Of a stretch of DNA of 64,000 nucleotides, positions 1 to 8,123 are shown piece after piece. Every line of letters starts with the position of its first letter. The first letter of the stretch is position 1. The stretch lies in contig NZ_ATDL01000010.1 in assembly GCF_000416985.1 (NCBI RefSeq), positions 38,056 to 102,055 of the forward strand, read 5' to 3'. A program made the translations under genes and the position numbers. This DNA comes from Sphingobacterium paucimobilis HER1398 (GTDB taxonomy: Bacteria; Bacteroidota; Bacteroidia; Sphingobacteriales; Sphingobacteriaceae). The notes under the pieces are model-generated. The model did no database searches and had not been told where the DNA came from. It saw nothing but the letters and a program-made list of their open reading frames with translations.

Positions 1-44
1 ATAAAATCTATCAATGAATATATTAAATCCAATGGAATTCGGTA

Positions 45-1169
45 TTAATTAAAACTATTCAGCATTACCGGCATGACCAACATCAATATTTCTTCATTAT
101 CCTGCTTGATTGCTGGTAATAACAATCCTGCACGATTTGGAGTACTCATTTCCAACACCACTTCTTCACAGTTTAAGTTATTCAGCATTTCTACCAAAAA
201 CTTAGCGTTGAATCCTATCTCCATGTCTTCGCCTTCAAACTGACAATTAAGACGTTCATGAGCCTCATTAGAGAAATCTAAGTCCTCCGCAGAGATATTC
301 AACTCACTACCATTGATTTTCAAACGAACCTGATGTGTCGTTTTATTTGCAAAAATAACCACACGACGCAATGTGTTTAAAAACAAAGCGCGGTCTACTG
401 TAAGTTTATTTGGATTCACCTGAGGGATTACAGCATCATAATCCGGATAACGCTCGTCTACAAGACGACAGATCAAGTGAATGCTGCCAAATTGAAAGAA
501 TGCATTTGTCGTGTTATACTCTACCGCTACCGAAGTTTCATCAGACGGTAGGGAGGATTTTAACAATGTTAAAGCTTTCTTTGGAAGAATGATAGATGTT
601 GCCTTTTCTGCACCGACATCTGTACGACGGTATCTCACCAAGCGGTGTGCATCTGTTGCTACAAAAGTGATATTCTGTTCGCCTAGCTGCACAAGAACCC
701 CTGACATTGCGGGCCGTAGTTCATCATTGCTTACCGCAAATATCGTCTTATTTATAGCTTCAGATAAGATAGCTGCAGTAATGTTTACCGTAGATACACT
801 CTCAACAACAGGAATCTTTGGAAAATCATCTGCATTTTCTCCACTGAGCTTATACTTTCCATCTCCAGCACTGATTTCGATTGCCAATGTTTTAGTATCC
901 ACTGAAAAAGCAACAGGTTGATCTGGAAGCGTTTTCAATGTATCTATCAAAATTTTCGAAGGCATTGCTACTCGTCCTTCTTCTTTGGCCTCGATCGGCA
1001 AAGAAGTCACCATACTGGTTTGTAAATCCGTAGCAGAAATAGTTAAAGTGTTATCTTTTATTTCAAACAGGAAGTTTTCCAAAATAGGAAGGACAGTACT
1101 ACTACTTGATGCTCCGCTTATGGCCTGCAATTGCTTTAATAATACAGATGTGGATACTATAAATCTCAT
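45..1169 (-). CDS. dnaN: DNA polymerase III subunit beta (sliding clamp)
   Basis: The 374-residue product matches the bacterial beta clamp along its whole length, with three repeated clamp folds of about 125 residues each. The N-terminus (MRFIVSTSVLLKQLQAI) and the C-terminal LVMPVML segment are typical of the family. As a dimer the clamp encircles DNA and tethers polymerase III and other clamp-binding proteins. It is transcribed away from holB, with about 165 bp between the two starts. It lies 5 kb from dnaA rather than directly next to it, so the classical dnaA-dnaN operon is broken here. Length is normal and no key feature is missing. Confidence 0.97.
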   Translation of the reverse strand: MRFIVSTSVLLKQLQAISGASSSSTVLPILENFLFEIKDNTLTISATDLQTSMVTSLPIEAKEEGRVAMPSKILIDTLKTLPDQPVAFSVDTKTLAIEISAGDGKYKLSGENADDFPKIPVVESVSTVNITAAILSEAINKTIFAVSNDELRPAMSGVLVQLGEQNITFVATDAHRLVRYRRTDVGAEKATSIILPKKALTLLKSSLPSDETSVAVEYNTTNAFFQFGSIHLICRLVDERYPDYDAVIPQVNPNKLTVDRALFLNTLRRVVIFANKTTHQVRLKINGSELNISAEDLDFSNEAHERLNCQFEGEDMEIGFNAKFLVEMLNNLNCEEVVLEMSTPNRAGLLLPAIKQDNEEILMLVMPVMLNSFN

Positions 1170-1334
1170 GTCTAGCTTCGATATTTTTTTATATGCAATA
1201 ATACAGAAAAGAATTAAATTTTTCCAATCTATGTCTAGGTTTATCTTTGCTTACCATCACATTACTTCTTTATTTTTTACTTGATGTATTCGCTAATACA
1301 ATGCTTTTTACATAAGTTTGCGTAGACTTACGAT

Positions 1335-2483
1335 ATGCAGTTTAAGGAAATAGTAGGACACCAAAGCATTAAAAACCATCTAATCAACTCGGTAAAAAAA
1401 AATCGAGTCAGCCACGCTCAGCTTTTTTTGGGACCGGAGGGCTCGGGCAGTCTTGCTTTGGCATTAGCTTACGCTCAATACATAAATTGTGAAGACAAGC
1501 AAGAAGAAGATAGCTGTGGCCTTTGTCCTTCTTGTAGAAAATATGAAAAACTAATCCATCCTGATTTACATTTTTCCTATCCATTCTTTGCTAAAGGGAA
1601 AGATGAAACTGCAACCACCTATATGAATGAGTGGCGTAAGACTTTTCTTACCAATCCTTATTTAGGACTGAACTATTGGAGAGAACAATTAGATTCGGGC
1701 AACAAACAAGCTAACATAAATATAGCTGAGGCGCATGATATCATAAAAAAACTTAGTCTAAAGTCGTTTGAAGCCGAATACAAAGTATTGATTATGTGGC
1801 TTCCGGAATACCTTGACACCCAAGGAAACGCCCTTCTAAAGCTTATTGAAGAACCACCAGAAAAAACACTGTTCCTTTTAGTTGCTGAAAACCAAGATAA
1901 AATAATCAATACTATTATTTCCAGAACTCAATTGGTTAAGATCAATAAACTTCAGCACGAAGAAATGAACAATTACCTTATCTCGGAAAAAAGATTAGAT
2001 CCTAAACGAGCCAAAGAAATATCATTTATTGCAGATGGTAATATCCAAGAAGCACTCAATTTGTTAAACGAGCATGGTGAAAGCGAAACTTTCTCCATGT
2101 TAGTAAATTGGTTACGCTTTATCGTTACGGATAATGGGAAAGAGTTAATCAGTCTTACAGAGGACAAACTTTCAAAATTAGGAAGAGAAAATCAAAAAAG
2201 TTTCTTACTTTATACCATTAATATGATGAGACAGATCATATTAATGCAACAAGGTTTAAAGAATCTTGTATTTTTACAAGAAGAAGAACTAGCATTTGTA
2301 GAAAAATTTAGTGGTTTATTCCAATTTGAACAGTTAGAAGAGGCTATCGATATCCTTGAAAGAACACATTACGGGATTGAGCGAAATGGAAATGCTAAAA
2401 TATTATTTTTAGATTTATCTTTGCAATTAGTTTTATTGTTCAAATATCAAACGTTCCCGACTCGTCGGGACTCAATAATATAA
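1335..2483 (+). CDS. holB: DNA polymerase III delta' subunit (clamp-loader ATPase-like)
   Basis: The 382-residue protein has the AAA+ clamp-loader fold. Its Walker A-like loop GPEGSGSLALA (residues 33-43) lacks the catalytic lysine, as is usual for non-hydrolysing delta' subunits. Four cysteines at about residues 52, 61, 64 and 67 form the zinc module. The LLKLIEEPP motif and an ISRTQ sensor-like segment follow. The role is assembly of the beta clamp onto primed DNA together with DnaX and delta. It is followed 9 bp later by the RicT-like gene, so the two are probably co-transcribed. The delta' assignment rather than gamma/tau rests on the degenerate Walker A and the short length. Confidence 0.9.
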   Translation: MQFKEIVGHQSIKNHLINSVKKNRVSHAQLFLGPEGSGSLALALAYAQYINCEDKQEEDSCGLCPSCRKYEKLIHPDLHFSYPFFAKGKDETATTYMNEWRKTFLTNPYLGLNYWREQLDSGNKQANINIAEAHDIIKKLSLKSFEAEYKVLIMWLPEYLDTQGNALLKLIEEPPEKTLFLLVAENQDKIINTIISRTQLVKINKLQHEEMNNYLISEKRLDPKRAKEISFIADGNIQEALNLLNEHGESETFSMLVNWLRFIVTDNGKELISLTEDKLSKLGRENQKSFLLYTINMMRQIILMQQGLKNLVFLQEEELAFVEKFSGLFQFEQLEEAIDILERTHYGIERNGNAKILFLDLSLQLVLLFKYQTFPTRRDSII

Positions 2484-2492
2484 AATAGACAT

Positions 2493-3914
2493 ATGGGATG
2501 TGGCAGTTGCTCATCCGGAGGTTGTGGTACAGGAAGTAAATTAGGCACGGTACCATCAGGATGCAATAACAATGGTTCTTGCATGACCAGCGGATGTAAT
2601 AAATTAGACGTATATGACTGGCTTTCCGACATGGATTTGCCTTCAAACTATAAACCTTTTGATATCGTTGAAGTTCGCTTCAAAGGATCACGCAAGGATT
2701 ATTATTTAAACACGGACAATATCTACCTAGAAATGGGAGAGATGATAGCTGTCGAACCATCTACAGGTGGATATGATATAGGTCACGTGTCATTAACAGG
2801 CGAACTTGTTCGTTTACAATTAAAAAAGAATAATGTCACTCCAGATTCAGTGATAAAAAAAATCTATCGCAAAGCCAATGATGCTGATGTGGCAAAGTTC
2901 AATGCTGCCAAGGAGTTGGAATGGGAAACGATGCACCGAGCGCGAAAACTCGCTTTAGATTTGGGATTATCCATGAAGATTTCAGATGTAGACTATCAAG
3001 GAGACAAAACCAAAGCTACTTTTTATTATACAGCCGAAGGACGTGTTGATTTTCGCGAATTGATTAAACGTATGGCAGAAGCTTTCCGTATTCGCATAGA
3101 AATGAGGCAGATCGGCATGAGGCAGGAAGCAAGCCGCTTAGGGGGGATTGGATCTTGCGGTCGCGAGCTCTGTTGTTCCACATGGCTTACTGATTTTAAG
3201 ACCGTATCCACTTCGGCAGCACGGTACCAAAATCTATCATTGAATACCCTAAAATTAGCGGGGCAATGTGGTAAGCTAAAATGCTGCTTGAACTATGAAC
3301 TGGATAGTTACATGGATGCACTAAAAGATATTCCGAATGACGTAAACCGTATCGAGACCAATAGTGGTGTTGCCTATCTTCAAAAGACAGACATATTCAA
3401 AAAAACAATGTGGTTTTCTTATCCAGGTGCAGAAAACTGGATTCCACTATCCATAAGCAAGGTAAAAGAACTCGCAGAAATGAATAAGGGAGGTGTTAAA
3501 CCTGATGCTTTGGATTATGTACCACAGGTCGTAGAAAGTAAAAAACCTATAGTTTTTGATTATGAAAATGTTGTGGGACAAGATAGCCTTACTCGTCTGG
3601 ACGATAAGAACAAAAGACGCAAAAAGAAAAAAAGTAAGCCAAGGCAGCCCTCTTCCAGTCAGAAAACAGAGGCTAATGGAACTAATGAGCAATCAAAATT
3701 AACCAAGCAGCCTCATACAGGACAAAAGAAGGAAAATAACTCGGCTGCTGAGGTTCGGAATAAACCAAGCCAAGGTAGAAGTAATAATAAACCTACTTCA
3801 CCTACAAATCAAGGAGAAGACAATGCTCAAAAGAATGAGCAGAGAAAAAAAAGAAGATATAATAACAGGAACAGAAATAAAAATAACGATAAACCGAATA
3901 ACAGTGGCGAGTAA
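2493..3914 (+). CDS. ricT: PSP1 domain protein, RicT/YaaT family
   Basis: A 473-residue protein with three visible parts. The N-terminus (residues 1-40) is a Gly/Cys/Ser-rich stretch with seven cysteines. Residues about 45-330 form the PSP1 core, with the family cysteine clusters GSCGRELCCSTW and GQCGKLKCC. The C-terminal hundred residues or so are a low-complexity Lys/Arg/Asn/Gln tail. In Bacillus the homologue RicT binds RicA and RicF, carries iron-sulfur clusters and influences RNA maturation by RNase Y. The role in Bacteroidota is not established. It sits directly behind holB, an arrangement also seen in Firmicutes. The basic tail suggests RNA contact, which is inference. Confidence 0.85.
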   Translation: MGCGSCSSGGCGTGSKLGTVPSGCNNNGSCMTSGCNKLDVYDWLSDMDLPSNYKPFDIVEVRFKGSRKDYYLNTDNIYLEMGEMIAVEPSTGGYDIGHVSLTGELVRLQLKKNNVTPDSVIKKIYRKANDADVAKFNAAKELEWETMHRARKLALDLGLSMKISDVDYQGDKTKATFYYTAEGRVDFRELIKRMAEAFRIRIEMRQIGMRQEASRLGGIGSCGRELCCSTWLTDFKTVSTSAARYQNLSLNTLKLAGQCGKLKCCLNYELDSYMDALKDIPNDVNRIETNSGVAYLQKTDIFKKTMWFSYPGAENWIPLSISKVKELAEMNKGGVKPDALDYVPQVVESKKPIVFDYENVVGQDSLTRLDDKNKRRKKKKSKPRQPSSSQKTEANGTNEQSKLTKQPHTGQKKENNSAAEVRNKPSQGRSNNKPTSPTNQGEDNAQKNEQRKKRRYNNRNRNKNNDKPNNSGE

Positions 3915-3935
3915 GTTCTCGTCACTATTTTTTAT

Positions 3936-4397
3936 ATGATAAAGTATCTTATATACAGCCTTAGTATAATTAGTTTTTTGGTTTCATGTACCAATGGTAC
4001 GTTTTATGAAAAAAATGAGCCTATTCCAAATCGCTCTTGGACTTATGAAAAAAAACCAGCTTTTAATATACATATAGACGATTCAAAGGCCAAATATGAC
4101 ATCTATATCAACCTACGACACTCTAACGAATACCGATTTTCTAATCTCTTTGTCCTGTTGCATGAAAAGGGAAATAATTTAGCAGATACAGCTTATCGAA
4201 AGGAGATACCCTTGGCTCAATTGGATGGGCGTTGGTTAGGAAACTCTGCAGGATCACTGTATGAAGTACAATACCTAGCTAAAGAAAACTTTGTGTTTCC
4301 GGACACTGGCACCTATACCTTTGCAATCGAACAGAATATGAGAGAAACACCCCTTAAGGACATTGTGGATGTAGGCATCAAAGTCATCAAAAAATGA
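3936..4397 (+). CDS. gldH: Gliding motility lipoprotein GldH
   Basis: A 153-residue lipoprotein with a signal peptide ending in a lipobox (FLVSC, cysteine 18). The body matches GldH: a WTYEKKPAF segment, INLRHSNEYRFSNLFVLL, and a C-terminal beta-rich region. GldH is one of the lipoproteins needed for gliding in Flavobacterium, but homologues are common in non-gliding Bacteroidota, so motility cannot be concluded. The stop overlaps the lpxK start by 4 bp, indicating translational coupling. Confidence 0.87.
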   Translation: MIKYLIYSLSIISFLVSCTNGTFYEKNEPIPNRSWTYEKKPAFNIHIDDSKAKYDIYINLRHSNEYRFSNLFVLLHEKGNNLADTAYRKEIPLAQLDGRWLGNSAGSLYEVQYLAKENFVFPDTGTYTFAIEQNMRETPLKDIVDVGIKVIKK

Positions 4398-5437
4398 TCA
4401 CGCTTATACGATGGATACTGATGCCAGTAAGTGTTATATACGGTATCGTTGTCTGGATTAGAAACATATTATATGATAAGGGGATACTAAAAAGCACTAA
4501 ATTTACGATTCCCACAATTGTTGTAGGCAATCTTGCTATTGGAGGCACAGGGAAAAGTCCAATGACAGAATACATTATCCGCCTATTGAAAGAAAACTAT
4601 ACAATAGCTACGCTCAGTAGGGGATATGGCCGCAAGACAAAAGGATACAAGATTGTAACCACAGCATCATCAGCATTGGAAGTAGGGGATGAGCCCTTAC
4701 AGTTTAAAAACAAGTTTCCAGATGTTACTGTAGCTGTCTCAGAAGATCGCTGTTTCGGGATTCGACAGCTGAAAGACAATCATGACTTAATCCTATTAGA
4801 TGACGCCTACCAACATAGAAAACTAACTCCTGGTTTTTCAATACTTCTTTTCGATTTCAATTCTCTTTTTTCTCCTATTATCCCCCTTCCTACAGGCGAC
4901 TTTAGAGATAATATATCCGCTACAAAAAGAGCAGACCTTATATTAGTTACCAAATCACCAGACAATATCCTAGAAGATCAAAAAAAGCATATAGAACATC
5001 TGATAAGAAAACATTCTCCTGCTCCGATATTTTATACCGGTATTAAATATGAACAACCCAAAAATAGAAATGGAGAAAATTTAACAGTTGAACTAAAAGG
5101 CTTTGATATCATACTGTTTTGTGGAATAGCTAATCCCCTTCCCTTAAAAACACATCTCTCCGCTATAGGCAATACAATATATACCTTAGAGTTCCAAGAT
5201 CATCATAACTACATAGACAAAGACTTCAAAAAAATAGAAGAATATTATTATTCATTACCTTCAACCAACAAAATACTGCTAACCACAGAAAAAGATATCC
5301 AAAGGATACCAAACTCTGCTTTGTCAAACCTACCGCTTTATTATATACCTATTTCACTAAAATCAATAGATCAACAGCAAAATACTTTTGATCAGTTCAT
5401 TTTTAATTACATTCACTCGTCCCTCCCCAACAGTTAG
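4394..5437 (+). CDS. lpxK: Tetraacyldisaccharide 4'-kinase (lipid A synthesis)
   Basis: LpxK phosphorylates the 4' position of the lipid A disaccharide precursor at the inner membrane face. The 347-residue protein begins with a hydrophobic membrane-associating helix (about residues 5-25) and has the Walker A motif GNLAIGGTGKSP at 45-56. It continues with the family segments LSRGYGRKTKGY, DEPLQFKNKFP and LDDAYQHRKL, then a TTEKD motif near the C-terminus. It overlaps gldH by 4 bp and ends the run of co-directional genes that begins at holB. No terminator with a T-tract is visible after it. Confidence 0.95.
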   Translation: MITLIRWILMPVSVIYGIVVWIRNILYDKGILKSTKFTIPTIVVGNLAIGGTGKSPMTEYIIRLLKENYTIATLSRGYGRKTKGYKIVTTASSALEVGDEPLQFKNKFPDVTVAVSEDRCFGIRQLKDNHDLILLDDAYQHRKLTPGFSILLFDFNSLFSPIIPLPTGDFRDNISATKRADLILVTKSPDNILEDQKKHIEHLIRKHSPAPIFYTGIKYEQPKNRNGENLTVELKGFDIILFCGIANPLPLKTHLSAIGNTIYTLEFQDHHNYIDKDFKKIEEYYYSLPSTNKILLTTEKDIQRIPNSALSNLPLYYIPISLKSIDQQQNTFDQFIFNYIHSSLPNS

Positions 5438-5824
5438 CTTTAGAACTAACTGACACTAATAATTATCTATTAAACCCGAAACGAACGTTAGACTAGGTGC
5501 TGTCAATGCAGTAGGAATAGTCTATAGTCCTAGATATAGACGTATCAAAAAAAGAGAATTTTTATAACAAGGAAACAGTCTAGCAAACACGAAATCTTCT
5601 AAAATAGCATAAAAGGAGATTAGAGGAAGGTCAAAACACACAAATAGCTAAAATACAGTAACTTAACAATGTTTTATCTAATAAATTCTGATTAAAACTC
5701 TGTTAAATGATGTTAAATTGTAACAAAACAGATACATTAATAACAATAAAGTCACCCAATAAACAGTTATTAATTCAGAAAACAATTTAATAATACATTT
5801 TTAAAACTTTAAATTTTAAATGCT
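5438..5824. other. Intergenic region after lpxK
   Basis: This 387-bp AT-rich gap has no convincing gene. A weak inverted repeat (CAGTTAG at 5431-5437 pairing with CTAACTG at 5446-5452) overlaps the lpxK stop but lacks a T-tract. The last 150 bp are very AT-rich and presumably hold the promoter of the small secreted protein that follows. No clear TAnnTTTG box was found. Confidence 0.5.
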
Positions 5825-6178
5825 ATGAAAAAAATAATTTTAACTGGATTGAGCTTTTTATTTGCTGTAACGATGTTGTTTGCCCAGGAAATAAATCCAG
5901 AAAATAAAGCTAAAGAAACTGTTACAGAATTGACAGAGAAATTAACGTTAACAGACGACCAACAAGCAGCCGTATATGATATCGTACTGGAAAAGGTACA
6001 AGCAAAAATAGCTGTTAAATCTGACACTACACTTTCGGAGGATGTTGTCAAACAGCAAATAGAAGCACTTACAGCTACTGCAAATGGTAAGATAAATGAC
6101 TTATTGACAGAAGATCAAAAACCAATATTTATTCAGTACTTAGAGGAAAAAATGGCCAATAAAGAAGAAAAAATATAA
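5825..6178 (+). CDS. Small secreted protein of unknown function
   Basis: I do not recognise a named family. The 117-residue product has a clear signal peptide (MKKIILTGLSFLFAVTMLFAQ, probably cleaved after AQ) and a mature part of about 96 residues that is acidic and predicted helical, including LTEKLTLTDDQQAAVYDI and LLTEDQKPIF. This LTxEQ-style helical pattern resembles small periplasmic Bacteroidota proteins loosely similar to Spy/CpxP chaperones, but similarity is too weak to assign that role. It stands alone, with a large gap before it and a double terminator after it. Confidence 0.75.
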   Translation: MKKIILTGLSFLFAVTMLFAQEINPENKAKETVTELTEKLTLTDDQQAAVYDIVLEKVQAKIAVKSDTTLSEDVVKQQIEALTATANGKINDLLTEDQKPIFIQYLEEKMANKEEKI

Positions 6179-6218
6179 TACATACAATAGTTTAATTTCA
6201 TAATTACCTAGCTGGGGC

Positions 6219-6253
6219 GGACGGAAAGAAGTTTCTTGTCCGTCCTTATTTTT
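6219..6253 (+). terminator. Rho-independent terminator of the small secreted protein gene
   Basis: GGACGGA (6219-6225) pairs with TCCGTCC (6239-6245) and is followed by TTATTTTT. It lies 40 bp past the upstream stop codon. Confidence 0.8.
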
Positions 6254-6256
6254 AAT

Positions 6257-6290
6257 AAAAAAAGCTTTCCAAAAATAGAAAGCTTTTTTT
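6257..6290. terminator. Bidirectional terminator between convergent genes (dnaA side)
   Basis: A perfect 13-bp stem, AAAAAAAGCTTTC (6257-6269) and GAAAGCTTTTTTT (6278-6290), has A/T tracts on both sides. It can therefore act in both directions and probably ends dnaA transcription from the minus strand. Confidence 0.8.
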
Positions 6291-6312
6291 ATATACTAAT
6301 TATAATTCGATA

Positions 6313-7740
6313 CTAGGATGTTTTTAACTTCTTCTGAATATCTTGAACATAAGTTTTAAATTTCTTATCTGTTTCGATCAGATCTTCTACAGTTTGACAA
6401 GCATAAATCACAGTAGAGTGGTCTCTACCTCCGAAAAAACTACCAATAGATTTAAGTGATGATTTCGTATGGTTCTTAGCCAAGTACATAGATATTTGAC
6501 GAGCCTGTACAATCTCCCTTTTACGTACTTTTGATTTGACCATTTCAACAGGTACTTCAAAGTATTCACAGACTAATTTCTGTATGTATTCCATCGATAT
6601 CTCTTTGTGCGTATTTTTCACAAAGTTCTTTAACATTGATTTAGCAAGATTCAAATCAATTTCTTTCTTGTTCAAGGTAGATTGAGCCAATAAAGAAACC
6701 ATAGCCCCCTCTAGTTCCCGAACACTGTTATCAATTTGAGTAGCCACATATTCTACAACATTCTCAGGTAACTCGATACCATCAGAATACATCTTCTTTT
6801 TAAGGATAGCCATCCTTGTTTCTAAATCCGGTATCTGTATATCGGCAGATAATCCCCATTTAAAACGACTTAACAATCGCTCTTCCAACCCAGAAAGGTC
6901 CTTAGGCGGTTTATCCGACGTTAAAATAATCTGCTTACCAGATTGGTGTAAATGGTTAAACACGTGGAAGAATATATCCTGTGTTTTTTCCTTTCCGGCA
7001 AAATTATGTACATCATCCATAATGATGACATCCATTGCCTGATAAAAGTTTACGAAATCGTTTATTGTATTATTTTTTAAGGAATCTACAAACTGCTGAC
7101 AGAATTTCTCACATGATACGTATATGACTAACTTATCTGGTAAGTTCTTTTTAATTTCATTTCCAATAGCCTGCGCCAGATGCGTCTTTCCTAGTCCAAC
7201 ATCTCCGTACAACATCAATGGGTTGAAAGAAGTACCTCCGGGTTTATTTGCAACGGCATATCCAGCAGACCTAGCCAGACGATTACATTCTCCCTCTACA
7301 AAATTCTCAAACGTATAATTCTGATTTAATTGCGGATCGACTTGCAATTTCTTCAATCCAGGAATAACGAACGGATTTTTTATATTCTTGTTCAGAGCGA
7401 CAGGAACAGGTATAGATTGCCTTTTAGCTTCCGCCCCATTTCCATTCGAAGGCAGATTCGTTGTATAAGGTATATTGGTAGATGATTTCTCTACAACAAT
7501 ATTATACTCCAACCTTCCTTGCTCCCCTAAAAATTTCTTTACAGTCTTACGAAGGATTCCAACATAGTGCTCTTCTAACCATTCGTAAAAAAACAAACTA
7601 GGTACTTGAATAGTTAAAACGTTTCCCTCCAAACGAATAGCCTTCACAGGCTCGAACCATGTCTTGAAACTCTGTGCCGGAATATTATCTTTTATCACCT
7701 GAAGACAATTATTCCAAACACCTGTATACGTTTTTTCCAT
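6313..7740 (-). CDS. dnaA: Chromosomal replication initiator DnaA
   Basis: The 475-residue initiator has all four domains. An N-terminal oligomerisation domain (1-85) is followed by a variable linker to about 140 and the AAA+ domain, with Walker A GDVGLGKTHL (179-188) and Walker B VIIMDDVHNF (238-247). The C-terminal DNA-binding domain carries the signature GGRDHSTVIYACQ. DnaA-ATP binds 9-bp boxes at oriC and opens the origin. The upstream region holds two TTTTCCACA boxes, consistent with autoregulation. dnaA is not adjacent to dnaN here, unlike the arrangement in many phyla. Confidence 0.98.
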   Translation of the reverse strand: MEKTYTGVWNNCLQVIKDNIPAQSFKTWFEPVKAIRLEGNVLTIQVPSLFFYEWLEEHYVGILRKTVKKFLGEQGRLEYNIVVEKSSTNIPYTTNLPSNGNGAEAKRQSIPVPVALNKNIKNPFVIPGLKKLQVDPQLNQNYTFENFVEGECNRLARSAGYAVANKPGGTSFNPLMLYGDVGLGKTHLAQAIGNEIKKNLPDKLVIYVSCEKFCQQFVDSLKNNTINDFVNFYQAMDVIIMDDVHNFAGKEKTQDIFFHVFNHLHQSGKQIILTSDKPPKDLSGLEERLLSRFKWGLSADIQIPDLETRMAILKKKMYSDGIELPENVVEYVATQIDNSVRELEGAMVSLLAQSTLNKKEIDLNLAKSMLKNFVKNTHKEISMEYIQKLVCEYFEVPVEMVKSKVRKREIVQARQISMYLAKNHTKSSLKSIGSFFGGRDHSTVIYACQTVEDLIETDKKFKTYVQDIQKKLKTS

Positions 7741-8123
7741 TCCTAAATTGTTAATAACTTGATAACCAATTAATGATAAAAAAATTGTTTATAACTTTCG
7801 CTCTCAACGAAGATGACAAAAATTTCTGAGGTAAAAAAATCAAAATCCAAAAAAATACAAAACAACTATTACACAGTATTTTACATGTATTTCAAGTGTT
7901 TTTCAAAGCCTGAAATAGCAACCAATTATACTTTTCCACATAAGTAATCACTTACAAAAATAGCTTGCTTTTTTTGAAAATAAATTGATTGTAGATTGAA
8001 AATTGTGGAAAACTTTTGTTCCAATAATCAGTTCATTTTTTACTGTATGTACAGCAAAAAATAAGCCACAAATACTTGTGGCTTAATGAATTTTAAAATT
8101 GCAAATTTCTATATAGTGACAAC
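7741..8123. promoter_or_regulatory. dnaA upstream region with two DnaA boxes
   Basis: This 383-bp AT-rich gap between dnaA and the dxs stop contains two TTTTCCACA boxes, one on the plus strand (7932-7940) and one on the minus strand (8004-8012). It also has AT-rich stretches next to the dnaA start. It probably carries the dnaA promoter under DnaA control. It could be an alternative origin, but it has fewer boxes than the nadA-nadB gap. The dxs terminator lies at its right end. Confidence 0.6.
8056..8085 (-). terminator. Terminator of dxs
   Basis: TAAGCCACAA (8062-8071) pairs perfectly with TTGTGGCTTA (8076-8085) around a 4-nt loop. On the minus strand the hairpin is followed by TTTTTT. It lies about 40 bp after the dxs stop. 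Confidence 0.85.

Noticed and set aside
410..1284. Several plus-strand open frames opposite dnaN
   Set aside because: They lie wholly or mainly antisense to an intact, well-conserved clamp gene and have no recognisable domains or signal sequences.
3936..4397. Presence of gldH as proof of gliding motility
   Set aside because: GldH homologs occur in non-gliding Bacteroidota and no other gld or spr gene is in the window.
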